Origin: Nocardia brasiliensis
GTDB lineage: Bacteria > Actinomycetota > Actinomycetes > Mycobacteriales > Mycobacteriaceae
Reading direction: 5' to 3'
DNA: 64,000 nucleotides
Assembly (NCBI RefSeq): GCF_011801125.1
Contig: NZ_CP046171.1
Location: 5,580,001-5,644,000, forward strand
Shown here: one piece after another, positions 52,495-61,364 of the stretch
Position numbering within the stretch: the first letter of the stretch is position 1
How the letters are laid out: each line of letters opens with the position of its first letter
Translations under genes and position numbers: made by a program
The notes under the pieces: generated by a model
The model's database searches: none
What the model was told of the DNA's origin: nothing
The model's input: the letters and a program-made list of their open reading frames with translations, nothing else

Positions 52495-53418
52495 TCAGGC
52501 GCGCGGATGCGCCTGGTCGTGCACCTTCTTGAGGCGCTCGATGGACACGTGTGTGTAGAGCTGAGTGGTCGCCATACTGGCGTGCCCGAGCAATTCCTGG
52601 ACGACGCGCAGGTCGGCGCCGCCCTCCAGCAGATGGGTGGCGGCGGTGTGCCGCAGTCCGTGCGGGCCCATGTCCGGTGCGCCGGGTATGGCCGAAACCA
52701 CATCGTGCACAACGGTTCTGGCTTGCCGCTGATCGAGACGCTTGCCCCGGCGGCCGAGCAGCAGGGCGCGGCCGGACTCGGCGGTCGCGAAGTCCGGGCG
52801 ACCGTGCCGGAGCCAGGCGCCGATCGCCTCGTCGGCCGGCACCCCGAACGGCACCGAGCGTTCCTTGTTGCCCTTACCGAGCACGCGCACCACGCGGCGC
52901 TCCCGATCTACGTCCTCGATGTCGAGGCCGCACAGCTCGCTCACTCGAATTCCGGTGGAGTACAACAACTCTACTATCAGCCGGTCGCGCAGGGACATCG
53001 GATCATGCTGGGCGGCACCCGATTCCGCCGCATCCATGGCGCCGACCGCCTGCTGGCGGCCGAGCACGGCGGGCAGCACGCGGTGCGCTTTGGGCGAACC
53101 GAGCCGCAGTCCCGGATCGACGCTCAGGCGTCCGGTCTGGGTGAGCCATGCGGTGAACGTGCGCGCCGAGGAGGCGCGCCGGGCCATCGTTGTCCGGGCC
53201 ACGCCCGCCGCGGCCTGCTGCGCGAGCCAGGAGCGAAGCAGCGCCAGATCGAGTTCGCGCACCGCGGAATCCGCGGACCGGGCGTACAGGTGCCCCAGCA
53301 GTGCGCGCGCGTCACCGAGGTAGGCGCGCACCGTGTGCGCCGAACGATTGCGCCCGAGACTCAGATGCCTGCCGTACTCCGTCAGCAGCGCTTCCAGGTC
53401 TTCGGGTAGTTCCTCCAT
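52495..53418 (-). CDS. xerC: Tyrosine recombinase XerC
   Basis: 307 residues. The catalytic set Arg in YSTGIRVSE, Lys region in [12 protein letters not shown], His and Arg in [14 protein letters not shown], His in [10 protein letters not shown] and Tyr in QLYTHVS is complete. With XerD it resolves chromosome dimers at dif. Location near the rpsB-tsf block and dprA is as in mycobacteria. Confidence 0.95.
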   Translation of the reverse strand: MEELPEDLEALLTEYGRHLSLGRNRSAHTVRAYLGDARALLGHLYARSADSAVRELDLALLRSWLAQQAAAGVARTTMARRASSARTFTAWLTQTGRLSVDPGLRLGSPKAHRVLPAVLGRQQAVGAMDAAESGAAQHDPMSLRDRLIVELLYSTGIRVSELCGLDIEDVDRERRVVRVLGKGNKERSVPFGVPADEAIGAWLRHGRPDFATAESGRALLLGRRGKRLDQRQARTVVHDVVSAIPGAPDMGPHGLRHTAATHLLEGGADLRVVQELLGHASMATTQLYTHVSIERLKKVHDQAHPRA

Positions 53419-53494
53419 CCCACCACAGTCCTCACCGGCTCGCGGATTGGCAAGCCACCGCGCCGCTTCGGGCGGTGGCGATGCGGCTCGTCCA

Positions 53495-53929
53495 TCACAG
53501 ATCTTCCGGCAGGATGCGGAAGGCCTCGGCGCCGGTCAACGGTCGAATAGCCCGGAAGTCTCGATGGTCGAGGGTCAGGATCACGTCGGTCTCGAATTCG
53601 GCGGCCAGTACGACGTTCACGGCGTCGGTGAGGTCCAGTCGCAGGTCGGCGTACCGGTTCTGCACCGCCCGCGCCTTGCGCAGATAGTCGCTGTGCAGGG
53701 CGGGCACGGCGACGCGGCCGGTCGGCTCGTGTTCGAGCAGCCAGTCATTGATCACGCCCGCCGTCGAGGTGTCGAAGTCCCGTTTCACGAGGTATTCGAG
53801 CTCCAGGAACACCAGCGGGCAGACCACCGTCAGCGCCGCGGCGGCCAAGGCGGCGCGCGCCCGGTCGTGCTCGGGGGTGGCCGCGTCGAACGCGGCGAAC
53901 AGCCCCGAGGTGTCGGCGATGACGATCAC
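53495..53929 (-). CDS. vapC: PIN-domain toxin (VapC)
   Basis: 144 residues. PIN acids are visible: Asp6 in [13 protein letters not shown], Glu in [13 protein letters not shown], Asp in [13 protein letters not shown] and Asp in [11 protein letters not shown]. It cuts RNA (often tRNA or rRNA) when freed of its antitoxin. The GTG start overlaps the antitoxin stop (GTGA). A full VapBC module on the minus strand between xerC and dprA. Confidence 0.88.
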   Translation of the reverse strand: MIVIADTSGLFAAFDAATPEHDRARAALAAAALTVVCPLVFLELEYLVKRDFDTSTAGVINDWLLEHEPTGRVAVPALHSDYLRKARAVQNRYADLRLDLTDAVNVVLAAEFETDVILTLDHRDFRAIRPLTGAEAFRILPEDL

Positions 53930-54165
53930 GTGTTCCGCCGGATGATCTCCTCCTGCACTATTTGCTTGAGATCGTCGTGGGTCCAGCTGCGGCCGGAACG
54001 CAGCGTGGGAATGTCCCAGTCTTCGCTCCATCGCTTCGTGCGCAGTGCGGCGATGTGGAATGCCTCGCGGAAAATCTCCGATTCCGGCCGGCCCTCCCGC
54101 GCCGCGGCCGCCTTGATCAGGGCCAGGTCCTCCTCGTCGACCATGACCGTCGTCTTCTTCAACAT
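53926..54165 (-). CDS. vapB: Ribbon-helix-helix antitoxin (VapB)
   Basis: 79 residues from the ATG at 54165; an ATG at 54192 is in frame but overlaps the operator. The beta strand KKTTVMVDEEDLALIKAAAA and helix REGRPESEIFREAFHIAAL form an RHH domain; the C-terminal tail wraps VapC. A TACCAT box ends seven bases before the ATG, with no ribosome site, so the mRNA may be leaderless. Confidence 0.85.
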   Translation of the reverse strand: MLKKTTVMVDEEDLALIKAAAAREGRPESEIFREAFHIAALRTKRWSEDWDIPTLRSGRSWTHDDLKQIVQEEIIRRNT

Positions 54166-54171
54166 GGTGGT

Positions 54172-54189
54172 TATGGTACCAGTGCCATA
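54172..54189. promoter_or_regulatory. VapB operator
   Basis: The 18-bp dyad TATGGTACCAGTGCCATA is palindromic except for two base pairs. It lies six bases upstream of the ATG at 54165 and includes the -10-like box on the minus strand, so binding of VapBC would block transcription. Confidence 0.65.
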
Positions 54190-54231
54190 CATGGTGACCT
54201 GCCTCTTTTAGTGGTGTCGTGTACATGTCGA

Positions 54232-55425
54232 TCAGGCTTTCTCTGTGGTCGGGCGGTCGCTGGTGCGGAACCAGCCGCCCTGATCGGTGCCGACGAGCCC
54301 GGCGAGTTCCAGGGCGGGCAGCGCGGCCCGCACCACGGCCAGGGACAAACCCGAGGCATCGGCGATCTCGCGCGGCAGCCGGGCGCCGCCGGGCGGCAGC
54401 GCGGCGAAGACGACGGCCTCGTCGCCGGACAGGATTTCGGCGGTGGTCGAGTTCGCCGCCGCGGTCGGCGACAGCCGCAGCGGGCCCGCCTCGTCGATCA
54501 CCTCTTCGGCACGGGTGACGAGCCGCGCCTCGCCGTCGCGGATCATGCGGTGACAGCCGAGAGAGGCGGCCGAGGTGACCGGGCCGGGGACCGCCAACGC
54601 CGGACGCCCCAGGCGCCGAGCCCATTTCGCCGTGTTGCGGGCACCGCTGCGCGCACCCGCCTCGACCACCAGCACGCCGTCCGCCAGGGCGGCGATCACC
54701 CGGTTCCTGGCCAAGAATCGATGTTTGTGCGCGGGGGTGCCTGGCGGGTATTCACTGACCACCACACCGGTTTCGGCGATCTCGGCCAGCAAACGATCAT
54801 GCTGGGCCGGATACGGACGATCGACGCCGCAGGCGAGTACCGCGATGGTGACACCGCCGACCGCCAGGGCCGCCCGGTGCGCCATCGCGTCTATCCCGAA
54901 GGCGGCGCCGGACACGATCGTCCATCCTTGCGTCGCAAGCTCACCCGCGATCTCACCGGTGACGTGGTTGCCATATCCAGTACTGCATCGAGCGCCGACC
55001 ACCGCGACGGCCCGCTCGCTCGCCTGCTGCAACGAGCGGGGGCCACGCACCCAGAGCACCAGCGGCACCGCGCTGTCCCGGTCCCGCGCGGCATCGAGTT
55101 GCGCGAGGCCGAGCAGCCGCCAGGACGGCCACTCCGCGTCGTCGGGCGTGACGACCCGGCCACCGATCCGCGCCATCCACTCCAGATCCCTTGCCGCCGA
55201 GTCGATTCCGCGCCGCTGCTCGGTCGGCCCGCGCAGCGACTCCGGCAGCGCGCACTCACGCACCGCCCGCGCCGCCTCCACCACGCCCACCGACTCGATC
55301 AGCGCCGACAGCGCCGCACACGGCCCGCCGACCACCCGCGACAGATACACCCAAGCCAACCGTCGCGCGTCATCCGCATCCGTCGATCCCACGGCCCGTT
55401 CCTCCGCTACCGCTCCCCCGGTCAC
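54232..55425 (-). CDS. dprA: DNA-processing protein DprA
   Basis: 397 residues. Rossmann fold DprA domain with ERAVAVVGARCSTGYGNHVT, VSGAAFGIDAMAHRAAL, EYPPGTPAHKHRFLARNRVI and AGARSGARNTAKWARRLGRP, which loads RecA on single-stranded DNA. The last about 60 residues are a winged-helix-like end. GTG start overlaps the ComM-like stop (GTGA). Together with ComM-like and YraN it forms the conserved competence/DNA block. Confidence 0.95.
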   Translation of the reverse strand: MTGGAVAEERAVGSTDADDARRLAWVYLSRVVGGPCAALSALIESVGVVEAARAVRECALPESLRGPTEQRRGIDSAARDLEWMARIGGRVVTPDDAEWPSWRLLGLAQLDAARDRDSAVPLVLWVRGPRSLQQASERAVAVVGARCSTGYGNHVTGEIAGELATQGWTIVSGAAFGIDAMAHRAALAVGGVTIAVLACGVDRPYPAQHDRLLAEIAETGVVVSEYPPGTPAHKHRFLARNRVIAALADGVLVVEAGARSGARNTAKWARRLGRPALAVPGPVTSAASLGCHRMIRDGEARLVTRAEEVIDEAGPLRLSPTAAANSTTAEILSGDEAVVFAALPPGGARLPREIADASGLSLAVVRAALPALELAGLVGTDQGGWFRTSDRPTTEKA

Positions 55426-56930
55426 GGCGCGCCTCGCTGGCGGAAATTCAGGGCTGCCAGGACATCTTGGGCGGTGGGGAGATCGGCGGCACGGAGGTCG
55501 GCGATGGTCCAGGCGACCCGGATGGCTCGATCCGCGCCGCGGGCGGACATGCGGCCGAGGCGGAGCGCGGCTTCGACCGGGGCGATCGACTCGGGCGGCA
55601 GGTGGAAGCGTTGGCGCAGGATATGGCCTGGCACTTCGGCATTCGTGAGCCAGCCGTATTCGCGCCAGCGGTGGGCGGCGGCCTGCCGGGCGGCCGCGAC
55701 CCGCTCACGCACCACCGCACTGCTCTCGGACCGGTCCGTGCTGAACGCGGCCCCGGACTGACCGCGCATCTGCACCCAGATGTCGATCCGGTCCATCAGC
55801 GGGCCCGAGAGCTTGCCGAGATACCGGCGGCGGGCCAGCGGCGCACAGATGCAGTCGATATCGCGGGCGGGTGCGCACGGGCAGGGATTCGCCGCCAGCA
55901 CCAGTTGGAAGCGCGCCGGATAGCGGGCGACGCCGTCACGGCGGGCGATACGAACCTCGCCCTCCTCCAACGGCGTTCGCATCGCCTCCAGCACCTTGGT
56001 ACCGATCTCGGCGCACTCGTCGAGAAAGAGCACGCCACGGTGTGCCCGGCTCACCGCGCCGGGGCGCGCGGTGCCCGATCCACCGCCGATCATCGCGGTC
56101 ACCGAGGTGGAGTGGTGTGGCGCGACGAACGGGGCCGTGGTGACCAGCGGATGGTCGCCGGACAGCACGCCTGCCATCGAATGGATGGCGGTCACCTCCA
56201 GCGACTCGGCTTCCGAGAGCGGCGGCAGCAACCCGGGAAGCCGTTGCGCGAGCATGGTTTTGCCGATGCCGGGCGGTCCGGTGAGCAGCAGGTGGTGCCC
56301 GCCTGCCGCGGCCACCTCCAGCGCCCACCGTGCCTCGTCCTGCCCGACCACTTCGCTCAGGTCGCCGCCCGGACGCCGCGGGGCGGGCACGGCACCGTCC
56401 GGCTCAGGCAGCGTGTTCTCCCCGCGCAACCAGGCGACCACCGCGCGCAAGCTCGCCGCACCCAAAACCGTTATACCGTCGACGAGTCCGGCCTCGGCCA
56501 GCGCGGACTCCGGCACCACGACCGCGGGCCATCCGGCGTTGCGCGCGGCGATCACCGCGGGCAGGATGCCGCGCACCCGACGCACCCGGCCGTCCAATGC
56601 GAGTTCGCCGAGCAGCACCGTCTTCGCGAGCGGCTCCGAGGGCACCGCGCCGGCCGCGTCCAGCACCGAGACGGCGAGGGCGAGGTCGTAGACGCTGCCG
56701 ATCTTCGGCAACGTCGCGGGCGAGAGCGCCAGGATGACCCGGCCGTCGGGCCACTTCTCCCCCGAATTCGCCACCGCGGAGCGCACCCGGTTGCGTGACT
56801 CCTGCAGTGCGGTATCGGGCAACCCGACCAGATGTACCGACGGCAATCCCTGCCCGATATCCGCCTCGATCTCGACCAGCAGTCCGTCGACCCCGGTGAC
56901 GGCGACCGAATGGGCGCGGCCGAGCGCCAT
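55422..56930 (-). CDS. ComM/YifB-family Mg-chelatase-like AAA ATPase
   Basis: 502 residues. N-terminal Lon-like domain (MALGRAHSVAVTGVDGLLVE, then GLPSVHLVGLPDTALQES), Walker A LLLTGPPGIGKTMLAQRLPG at about residues 220-239, Walker B RGVLFLDECAEI and a Cys-rich loop (LAANPCPCAPARDIDCICAP). ComM acts as a branch-migration helicase in natural transformation. The ATG at 56930 overlaps the YraN stop (TGATG). Ends overlapping dprA. Confidence 0.94.
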   Translation of the reverse strand: MALGRAHSVAVTGVDGLLVEIEADIGQGLPSVHLVGLPDTALQESRNRVRSAVANSGEKWPDGRVILALSPATLPKIGSVYDLALAVSVLDAAGAVPSEPLAKTVLLGELALDGRVRRVRGILPAVIAARNAGWPAVVVPESALAEAGLVDGITVLGAASLRAVVAWLRGENTLPEPDGAVPAPRRPGGDLSEVVGQDEARWALEVAAAGGHHLLLTGPPGIGKTMLAQRLPGLLPPLSEAESLEVTAIHSMAGVLSGDHPLVTTAPFVAPHHSTSVTAMIGGGSGTARPGAVSRAHRGVLFLDECAEIGTKVLEAMRTPLEEGEVRIARRDGVARYPARFQLVLAANPCPCAPARDIDCICAPLARRRYLGKLSGPLMDRIDIWVQMRGQSGAAFSTDRSESSAVVRERVAAARQAAAHRWREYGWLTNAEVPGHILRQRFHLPPESIAPVEAALRLGRMSARGADRAIRVAWTIADLRAADLPTAQDVLAALNFRQRGAP

Positions 56931-57286
56931 CAGAACACCGCCTCGAGGTGGTCGATCACCGGTCTGTGGCCGCGGGTCAGCAGCACCGAGACGACGTCGA
57001 AGCGGATCCGCCGCCACGGACCCTGTTGTTCGGCCAGCCACAGCAGCGCGAGGCGCCGGATGCGTTGCCGTTTGGCGAAGGTGACCGATTCGGCGGGTAC
57101 CCCGAAGCCGAGCCCGGAGCGGGTCTTCACCTCGACGAACGCGGTGACCTCGGCGTCCTGCGCGATCAGGTCGAGTTCGCCGTAGCGGCAACGCCAATTC
57201 CTGGCGACGATCTCCATGCCCGCCGTGCGCAGGAATTGCGCGGCCAGTTCTTCTCCGTGCGCACCGAGTGTCTGTTTGTCTGTCAC
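56930..57286 (-). CDS. YraN-family endonuclease-like protein (UPF0102)
   Basis: 118 residues from the GTG at 57286. LGAHGEELAAQFLRTAGMEI, ARNWRCRYGELDLIAQD and VTAFVEVKTRSGLGFGVPAE hold the D-(x)n-ExK nuclease-like pattern. A conserved small protein of unknown role next to comM. An open frame upstream to 57373 lacks similarity. Confidence 0.92.
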   Translation of the reverse strand: MTDKQTLGAHGEELAAQFLRTAGMEIVARNWRCRYGELDLIAQDAEVTAFVEVKTRSGLGFGVPAESVTFAKRQRIRRLALLWLAEQQGPWRRIRFDVVSVLLTRGHRPVIDHLEAVF

Positions 57287-57397
57287 CAGGTCAGCGTGCT
57301 CGGTGCCGCACGGCGCCCCTGGGCGCTGACCTGGGGAAATAACGCGGCTGTGGATAACCGGCGCCCTGTGCACAACTCGCCGGGCACCGGCGGGCGA

Positions 57398-57703
57398 CTA
57401 CTCCGGCAGGCGCAGGTCCGGCTTCTCGAGCTCTTCGATGTTCACGTCCTTGAAGGTGATCACACGGACGTGCTTGACGAAGCGGGCGGGACGGTACATG
57501 TCCCAGACCCAGGCATCGCTCATCCGAACCTCGAAATACACTTCACCGTCGGCGTTCTGCGGGCGCAACTCCACGGAGTTGGCCAGGTAGAAGCGGCGTT
57601 CGGTCTCCACCACGTACGAGAACTGACCGACGATGTCCTTGTACTCGCGATACAGCGAGAGCTCCATCTCGGTTTCGTACTTCTCGAGGTCCTCGGCACT
57701 CAT
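57398..57703 (-). CDS. DUF2469 protein
   Basis: 101 residues. MSAEDLEKYETEMELSLYRE then YKDIVGQFSYVVETERRFYL, NADGEVYFEVRMSDAWVWDM and RVITFKDVNIEELEKPDL. A highly conserved actinobacterial protein (Rv2901c type) of unknown function, always near rnhB and lepB. Start with GGAGG-like upstream. Confidence 0.95.
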   Translation of the reverse strand: MSAEDLEKYETEMELSLYREYKDIVGQFSYVVETERRFYLANSVELRPQNADGEVYFEVRMSDAWVWDMYRPARFVKHVRVITFKDVNIEELEKPDLRLPE

Positions 57704-57749
57704 CGGGTGGGACGTCCTCCTTCTCGCCGCGTTGCGTCAGTTGCTGACA

Positions 57750-58505
57750 TCATCGCGCATGGGTCGCGCCGGTAGCCACTCGGCTATCCGTACGCACGGC
57801 TTCTGAATCATCGGACAGCATGGTGTCGACCTCGCCGGCGAGCACCTGGTCGGCCGCGTCGGCCACCGTGGCGACCGGCCGCAGACCGGCCATCTCACGG
57901 ACATTGCGCCATGAGCGCCGGTGCTCATCGCTCGGGCCGAGGGTGCGCAGTGCGGCGATATGCTCGGGCGTGTTGTAGCCCTTGTGCGCCGCGAACCCGT
58001 AGCCGGGAAATTGCTCGTCCAGCTCGACCATCATCCGATCTCGGGTGACCTTGGCCAGAATGCTGGCGGCGGCGATGCAGGCCGCGGCGGCGTCACCGCC
58101 GATCACCGGCAGCGACGGCACCGGAATGCCGGGCACCCGGAATCCGTCGGTCAGCACGTAGCCGGGCCGCTGTCCGAGCCCGGCCACCGCACGGCGCATA
58201 CCTTCGATATTGGCGACGTGGATGCCGATCGAATCGATCTCCCAGGCCGGGATGACCACCACGTTCCAGGCCAGCGACAGCCGCAGGATCACCGGGTAGA
58301 GCTCCTCGCGGACCGCCTCGGTCAGCTTCTTGGAGTCGTCCAGCCCGGACAGCTTGTCGTACGCCTTCGGCGCGAGCAGGCACGCCGCCACCACGAGCGG
58401 ACCAGCACACGGCCCGCGGCCCGCCTCGTCGACACCCGCGACGGGACCTAGGCCGCTGCGGATCAGCGCTGCTTCGAGCGTGCGCAATCCACCGGCCCTG
58501 CGCAT
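57750..58505 (-). CDS. rnhB: Ribonuclease HII
   Basis: 251 residues. [20 protein letters not shown] carries the DEAGRG metal motif; [40 protein letters not shown] and [12 protein letters not shown] are intact. It cuts RNA in RNA-DNA hybrids and misplaced ribonucleotides. The ATG at 58505 was chosen; GTGs just upstream (58508, 58511) are also in frame. A C-terminal tail of about 30 residues is longer than usual. Confidence 0.95.
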   Translation of the reverse strand: MRRAGGLRTLEAALIRSGLGPVAGVDEAGRGPCAGPLVVAACLLAPKAYDKLSGLDDSKKLTEAVREELYPVILRLSLAWNVVVIPAWEIDSIGIHVANIEGMRRAVAGLGQRPGYVLTDGFRVPGIPVPSLPVIGGDAAAACIAAASILAKVTRDRMMVELDEQFPGYGFAAHKGYNTPEHIAALRTLGPSDEHRRSWRNVREMAGLRPVATVADAADQVLAGEVDTMLSDDSEAVRTDSRVATGATHAR

Positions 58506-58584
58506 CACCACGCGCGGCGGCCACCCACTGCTGTGTACCACTCGGCTTTGCCCCACCGTCCAATTATGCTGCGGCCGCTGATGA

Positions 58585-59367
58585 TCAGTTCGTCTGGGCG
58601 TTCTGCGAGCGCACCGGACCGATCCGGTTCGGCGGCCAGATCTTGAACACCGCCTTGCCTCGGACATTGTCCACCGGAACGGTGCCCTGCAGTTCGTCGC
58701 TGATGTGCGCGCGCGAATCGGCGGACTCGTTGCGGTTGTCGCCCATCACCCACAGGTGCCCCTCCGGCACCTTCACCGGCTTGAACTCCCGGCCGCCGCC
58801 CGGGCCGTACGGCTGGCCGGGAACGTACGGGAAGATGTAGCGCGCGTACGGCTCGTCCAGCGGCTTGCCGTCCACCTTGACCCGGCCCTGCGCGTCACAG
58901 CATTCGACGGTCTGACCACCGACCGCGATGACCCGCTTCACCAGATCGTTCTCGTCCGGCGGCACCAGGCCGAAGAACGAGAAGAAGTTCTGCACACCGC
59001 GCACCGCGGCGTTGTCCGAGCGGATCGACTGGTAGTGCGTGTTCCACGACGGCGGGCCGACGAAGACGACCACGTCGCCGGGTTGCGGGTCGCCCCAGTA
59101 ATAGCTCAGCTTCTGCACGTAGATCCGGTCGCCCGTGCAGCCCGCACAACCGTGCAGCGTGGTCTCCATCGACTGCGACGGAATGACGTACGGCCGCCCG
59201 ACAAAGGTGACCATCAGCGCGGCGATCACCGCGGCGATCACGATGAGGATGGGCAGCTCCTGCCAGAACGGTCGCTGCTTCTTCTCCCGTCGCCGCTTGC
59301 CGCGACGGCGCGAGACCCCTTCGTCGCCCGAATCGGACACCGACACCGACCCACTTTCGTCTGCCAC
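58585..59367 (-). CDS. lepB: Signal peptidase I
   Basis: 260 residues. A basic N-terminus ([14 protein letters not shown]), one membrane helix ([20 protein letters not shown]), catalytic Ser in [10 protein letters not shown] and Lys in [11 protein letters not shown], and the box [13 protein letters not shown]. It cleaves signal peptides at the outer face of the membrane. The region of its C-terminus ([12 protein letters not shown]) is matched by a relic upstream at 59413-59540. Confidence 0.95.
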   Translation of the reverse strand: MADESGSVSVSDSGDEGVSRRRGKRRREKKQRPFWQELPILIVIAAVIAALMVTFVGRPYVIPSQSMETTLHGCAGCTGDRIYVQKLSYYWGDPQPGDVVVFVGPPSWNTHYQSIRSDNAAVRGVQNFFSFFGLVPPDENDLVKRVIAVGGQTVECCDAQGRVKVDGKPLDEPYARYIFPYVPGQPYGPGGGREFKPVKVPEGHLWVMGDNRNESADSRAHISDELQGTVPVDNVRGKAVFKIWPPNRIGPVRSQNAQTN

Positions 59368-59412
59368 GCCGAACAGATTAGCCCGGCATGCTGTGACGCG
59401 TCCGACGCCGGG

Positions 59413-59540
59413 CTACGACCCCACCCCACTTGTCTGCGGATTCCGCGCCCCCACCACTCCGATCCGCCCCGGCGGCCAGATCTTGAACCCCGCCTTACCC
59501 ACGTACTTCGCGGCGGCGGACCCTCCTCGACCGCCGCAAA
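59413..59540 (-). pseudogene. Relic of a lepB C-terminal end
   Basis: In the minus frame the sequence reads YVGKAGFKIWPPGRIGVVGA then RNPQTSGVGS and a TAG. This aligns with the C-terminal end of lep[21 protein letters not shown] then QNAQTN. At the nucleotide level 59451-59500 matches 58611-58660 at about 40 of 50 positions by eye. There is no start or catalytic part. It appears to be the remnant of a second lepB copy in tandem. Confidence 0.75.
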
Positions 59541-59544
59541 CAAA

Positions 59545-59581
59545 TAGCCCGGCCTCGGAACGGGGTTCCGGGGCCGGGCTA
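59545..59581 (-). terminator. Intrinsic terminator after rplS
   Basis: TAGCCCGGCCTCGGAAC and GTTCCGGGGCCGGGCTA pair in a 17-bp stem with a GGG loop. On the minus strand it is followed by TTTGTTTG. It is 28 bases after the rplS stop. Confidence 0.85.
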
Positions 59582-59609
59582 CGAAAAGCTTGGGTGCTGC
59601 TTCAGGAGC

Positions 59610-59951
59610 TCAGCGCTTTTCCTTGATCTTGGCGGCCTTGCCGCGCAGATCGCGCAGGTAGTAGAGCTTGGCACGACGGACGTCACCGCGGGTGACGACC
59701 TCGATGTGGTCGATGTTGGGGGTGTGCACCGGGAAGGTGCGCTCCACGCCGACACCGAACGACACCTTGCGGACCGTGAAGGTCTCGCGGATGCCACCGC
59801 CCTGGCGCCGGATGACGACGCCCTTGAAGACCTGGATGCGCTCCTTCGAGCCTTCGATGACCTTCACGTGCACATTGAGGGTGTCGCCCGGCCGGAAGTC
59901 GGGGACGTCGCTGCGCAGCGACTTCTCGTCGACGAAGTCAAGGGTGTTCAT
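59610..59951 (-). CDS. rplS: 50S ribosomal protein L19
   Basis: 113 residues. [60 protein letters not shown] and [20 protein letters not shown] are diagnostic. ATG at 59951 was chosen; an upstream ATG at 59957 gives MEMNTLD. Ribosomal protein at the 30S-50S interface. Confidence 0.98.
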   Translation of the reverse strand: MNTLDFVDEKSLRSDVPDFRPGDTLNVHVKVIEGSKERIQVFKGVVIRRQGGGIRETFTVRKVSFGVGVERTFPVHTPNIDHIEVVTRGDVRRAKLYYLRDLRGKAAKIKEKR

Positions 59952-59957
59952 TTCCAT

Positions 59958-60437
59958 CCTTCTGGGTTCGCGCGAACAGAGGACCCTGGCGGCACTGGAC
60001 GTGCTCGACCGGTTCATGCTCCGATTAAGGGGGTGCGCCGGGCCGATACTCACCCAGGGCAACCTGAGCATTGTGCCAGATCGGCAGGTCGGGAGAAAAA
60101 TCGCCCCCGCCCGAGGGGCTCCGCGTGGCCCAGATCCCCATCGCGGGGGCCGGTGGCGAACGCACCGTTCTCGCCCGGCCCGCCGCAGGGCATGGGCTTG
60201 CCGGTGTCACCGCCGGTCGGACCGCGGGTGGGCGCAACCGTCGAGCGGCCGCGGCGGTATGGCCGCAGCCGTTCTGCCGAGGCGCGCCGCACCGCCACCG
60301 TGTTCGCGGGAACCAACGGATCCCGGCGCGGCAACCCACGCACGAAATCGCAAGGCGCGCAGGAAAAAGTCGCACTGCACGACCAACCGTGCGCGATACA
60401 CCCCAACTCGCGCGGCACGTGATTTCGCACGCGAGGG
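59958..60437. other. rplS leader region
   Basis: 480 non-coding bases between the rplS start and the stop of the membrane-protein gene, both on the minus strand. It should hold the rplS promoter and leader. No gene or strong dyad was found. Confidence 0.4.
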
Positions 60438-61343
60438 TCAGGGCTCGGGGGTGGCGGGTTCCGGGTCGGGCTCGTGGTCGTGGGAGAAGAGGGAGAGGTG
60501 GTGGCGGTGGGGGGCGGGTGGAGCGGGGACGACAGTTCTGCTCAGTTCGGCTTCGGCGGCGGTGCGGACGTGCTCGACGTCCGGTTTGCCGGCGACCAGG
60601 TCTTGGACGAAGATCTTGGCGCGGATCACCGGGCGCCGATAGCGCCGTTCGCGCACGATCGCGCGATACATCAGCCTGCGGCGCTCGCCGTAGCGCCAGC
60701 GCGCCCACGGCGCACCGGGCCTGCTCAACCGCAACGCGCCGACGACGAGCAGCGGTAGAAAGAACATGCCGAACAGGCCGGTCCAGATCTTGCCCTTCGC
60801 GATCACGATGGCCGCGAGCCCGAGGTTCACCACGGCGAAGGCGACGACGAAGACGCGGACCTCGATGTCGGGGTCGCTGCGAAAGTCGTTGATGTCCAGC
60901 ATCCACAGCGGATGGAAGCCGAGCAGCAGCAAGCCGGTGACCGCGAGCGCGACGAACACCGCGTCCACCGAGGTGCGGCCCTGCTCCTCCCAGTACACGT
61001 CGCGCAGGTAGTAGATCAGCGCGAACTCGTCGAGCACCAGGGCCGCACCGACGCCGAAGGCGGCGGCCAGCGCGGACGCCGTTGCCGTGTCGGCACTTTG
61101 GTAGAGGGTGACCATGCCGATGCCGGAGGCCAGCACCAGGATCACCCCGAACACCATGTGGTGGATGTGCACGCCGCCGGAGCGCAGGTTGCCCGGCCAC
61201 CACCGCACCTGTTTGCGGATCAGCCGGACGCTGAGCCGGATGAGCAGGAAGCCGACGATGAACCCGAGCAGGAAGCACAGCAGCGGGAGCCTGCCCTGCG
61301 CGATCACATCATCGTCGAGCCACCGTCGCATGGCTTCCCGCAT
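60438..61343 (-). CDS. Membrane protein with HIHH motif, unknown function
   Basis: 301 residues with about seven membrane helices. The conserved VHIHHMVFGVILVLASG segment near residue 60 looks like a metal or heme site; the VLDEFALIYYLRDVYWEEQG loop is acidic and aromatic. A basic part (RRRLMYRAIVRERRYRRPVI) and a polar His/Pro tail (APHRHHLSLFSHDHEPDPEP) follow. A conserved actinobacterial membrane protein not assigned to a pathway. The ATG at 61343 has GGAGG too close (one base), so 61331 may be the start. Confidence 0.7.
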   Translation of the reverse strand: MREAMRRWLDDDVIAQGRLPLLCFLLGFIVGFLLIRLSVRLIRKQVRWWPGNLRSGGVHIHHMVFGVILVLASGIGMVTLYQSADTATASALAAAFGVGAALVLDEFALIYYLRDVYWEEQGRTSVDAVFVALAVTGLLLLGFHPLWMLDINDFRSDPDIEVRVFVVAFAVVNLGLAAIVIAKGKIWTGLFGMFFLPLLVVGALRLSRPGAPWARWRYGERRRLMYRAIVRERRYRRPVIRAKIFVQDLVAGKPDVEHVRTAAEAELSRTVVPAPPAPHRHHLSLFSHDHEPDPEPATPEP

Positions 61344-61364
61344 CCTCCATCCGCGATAAGCGTC

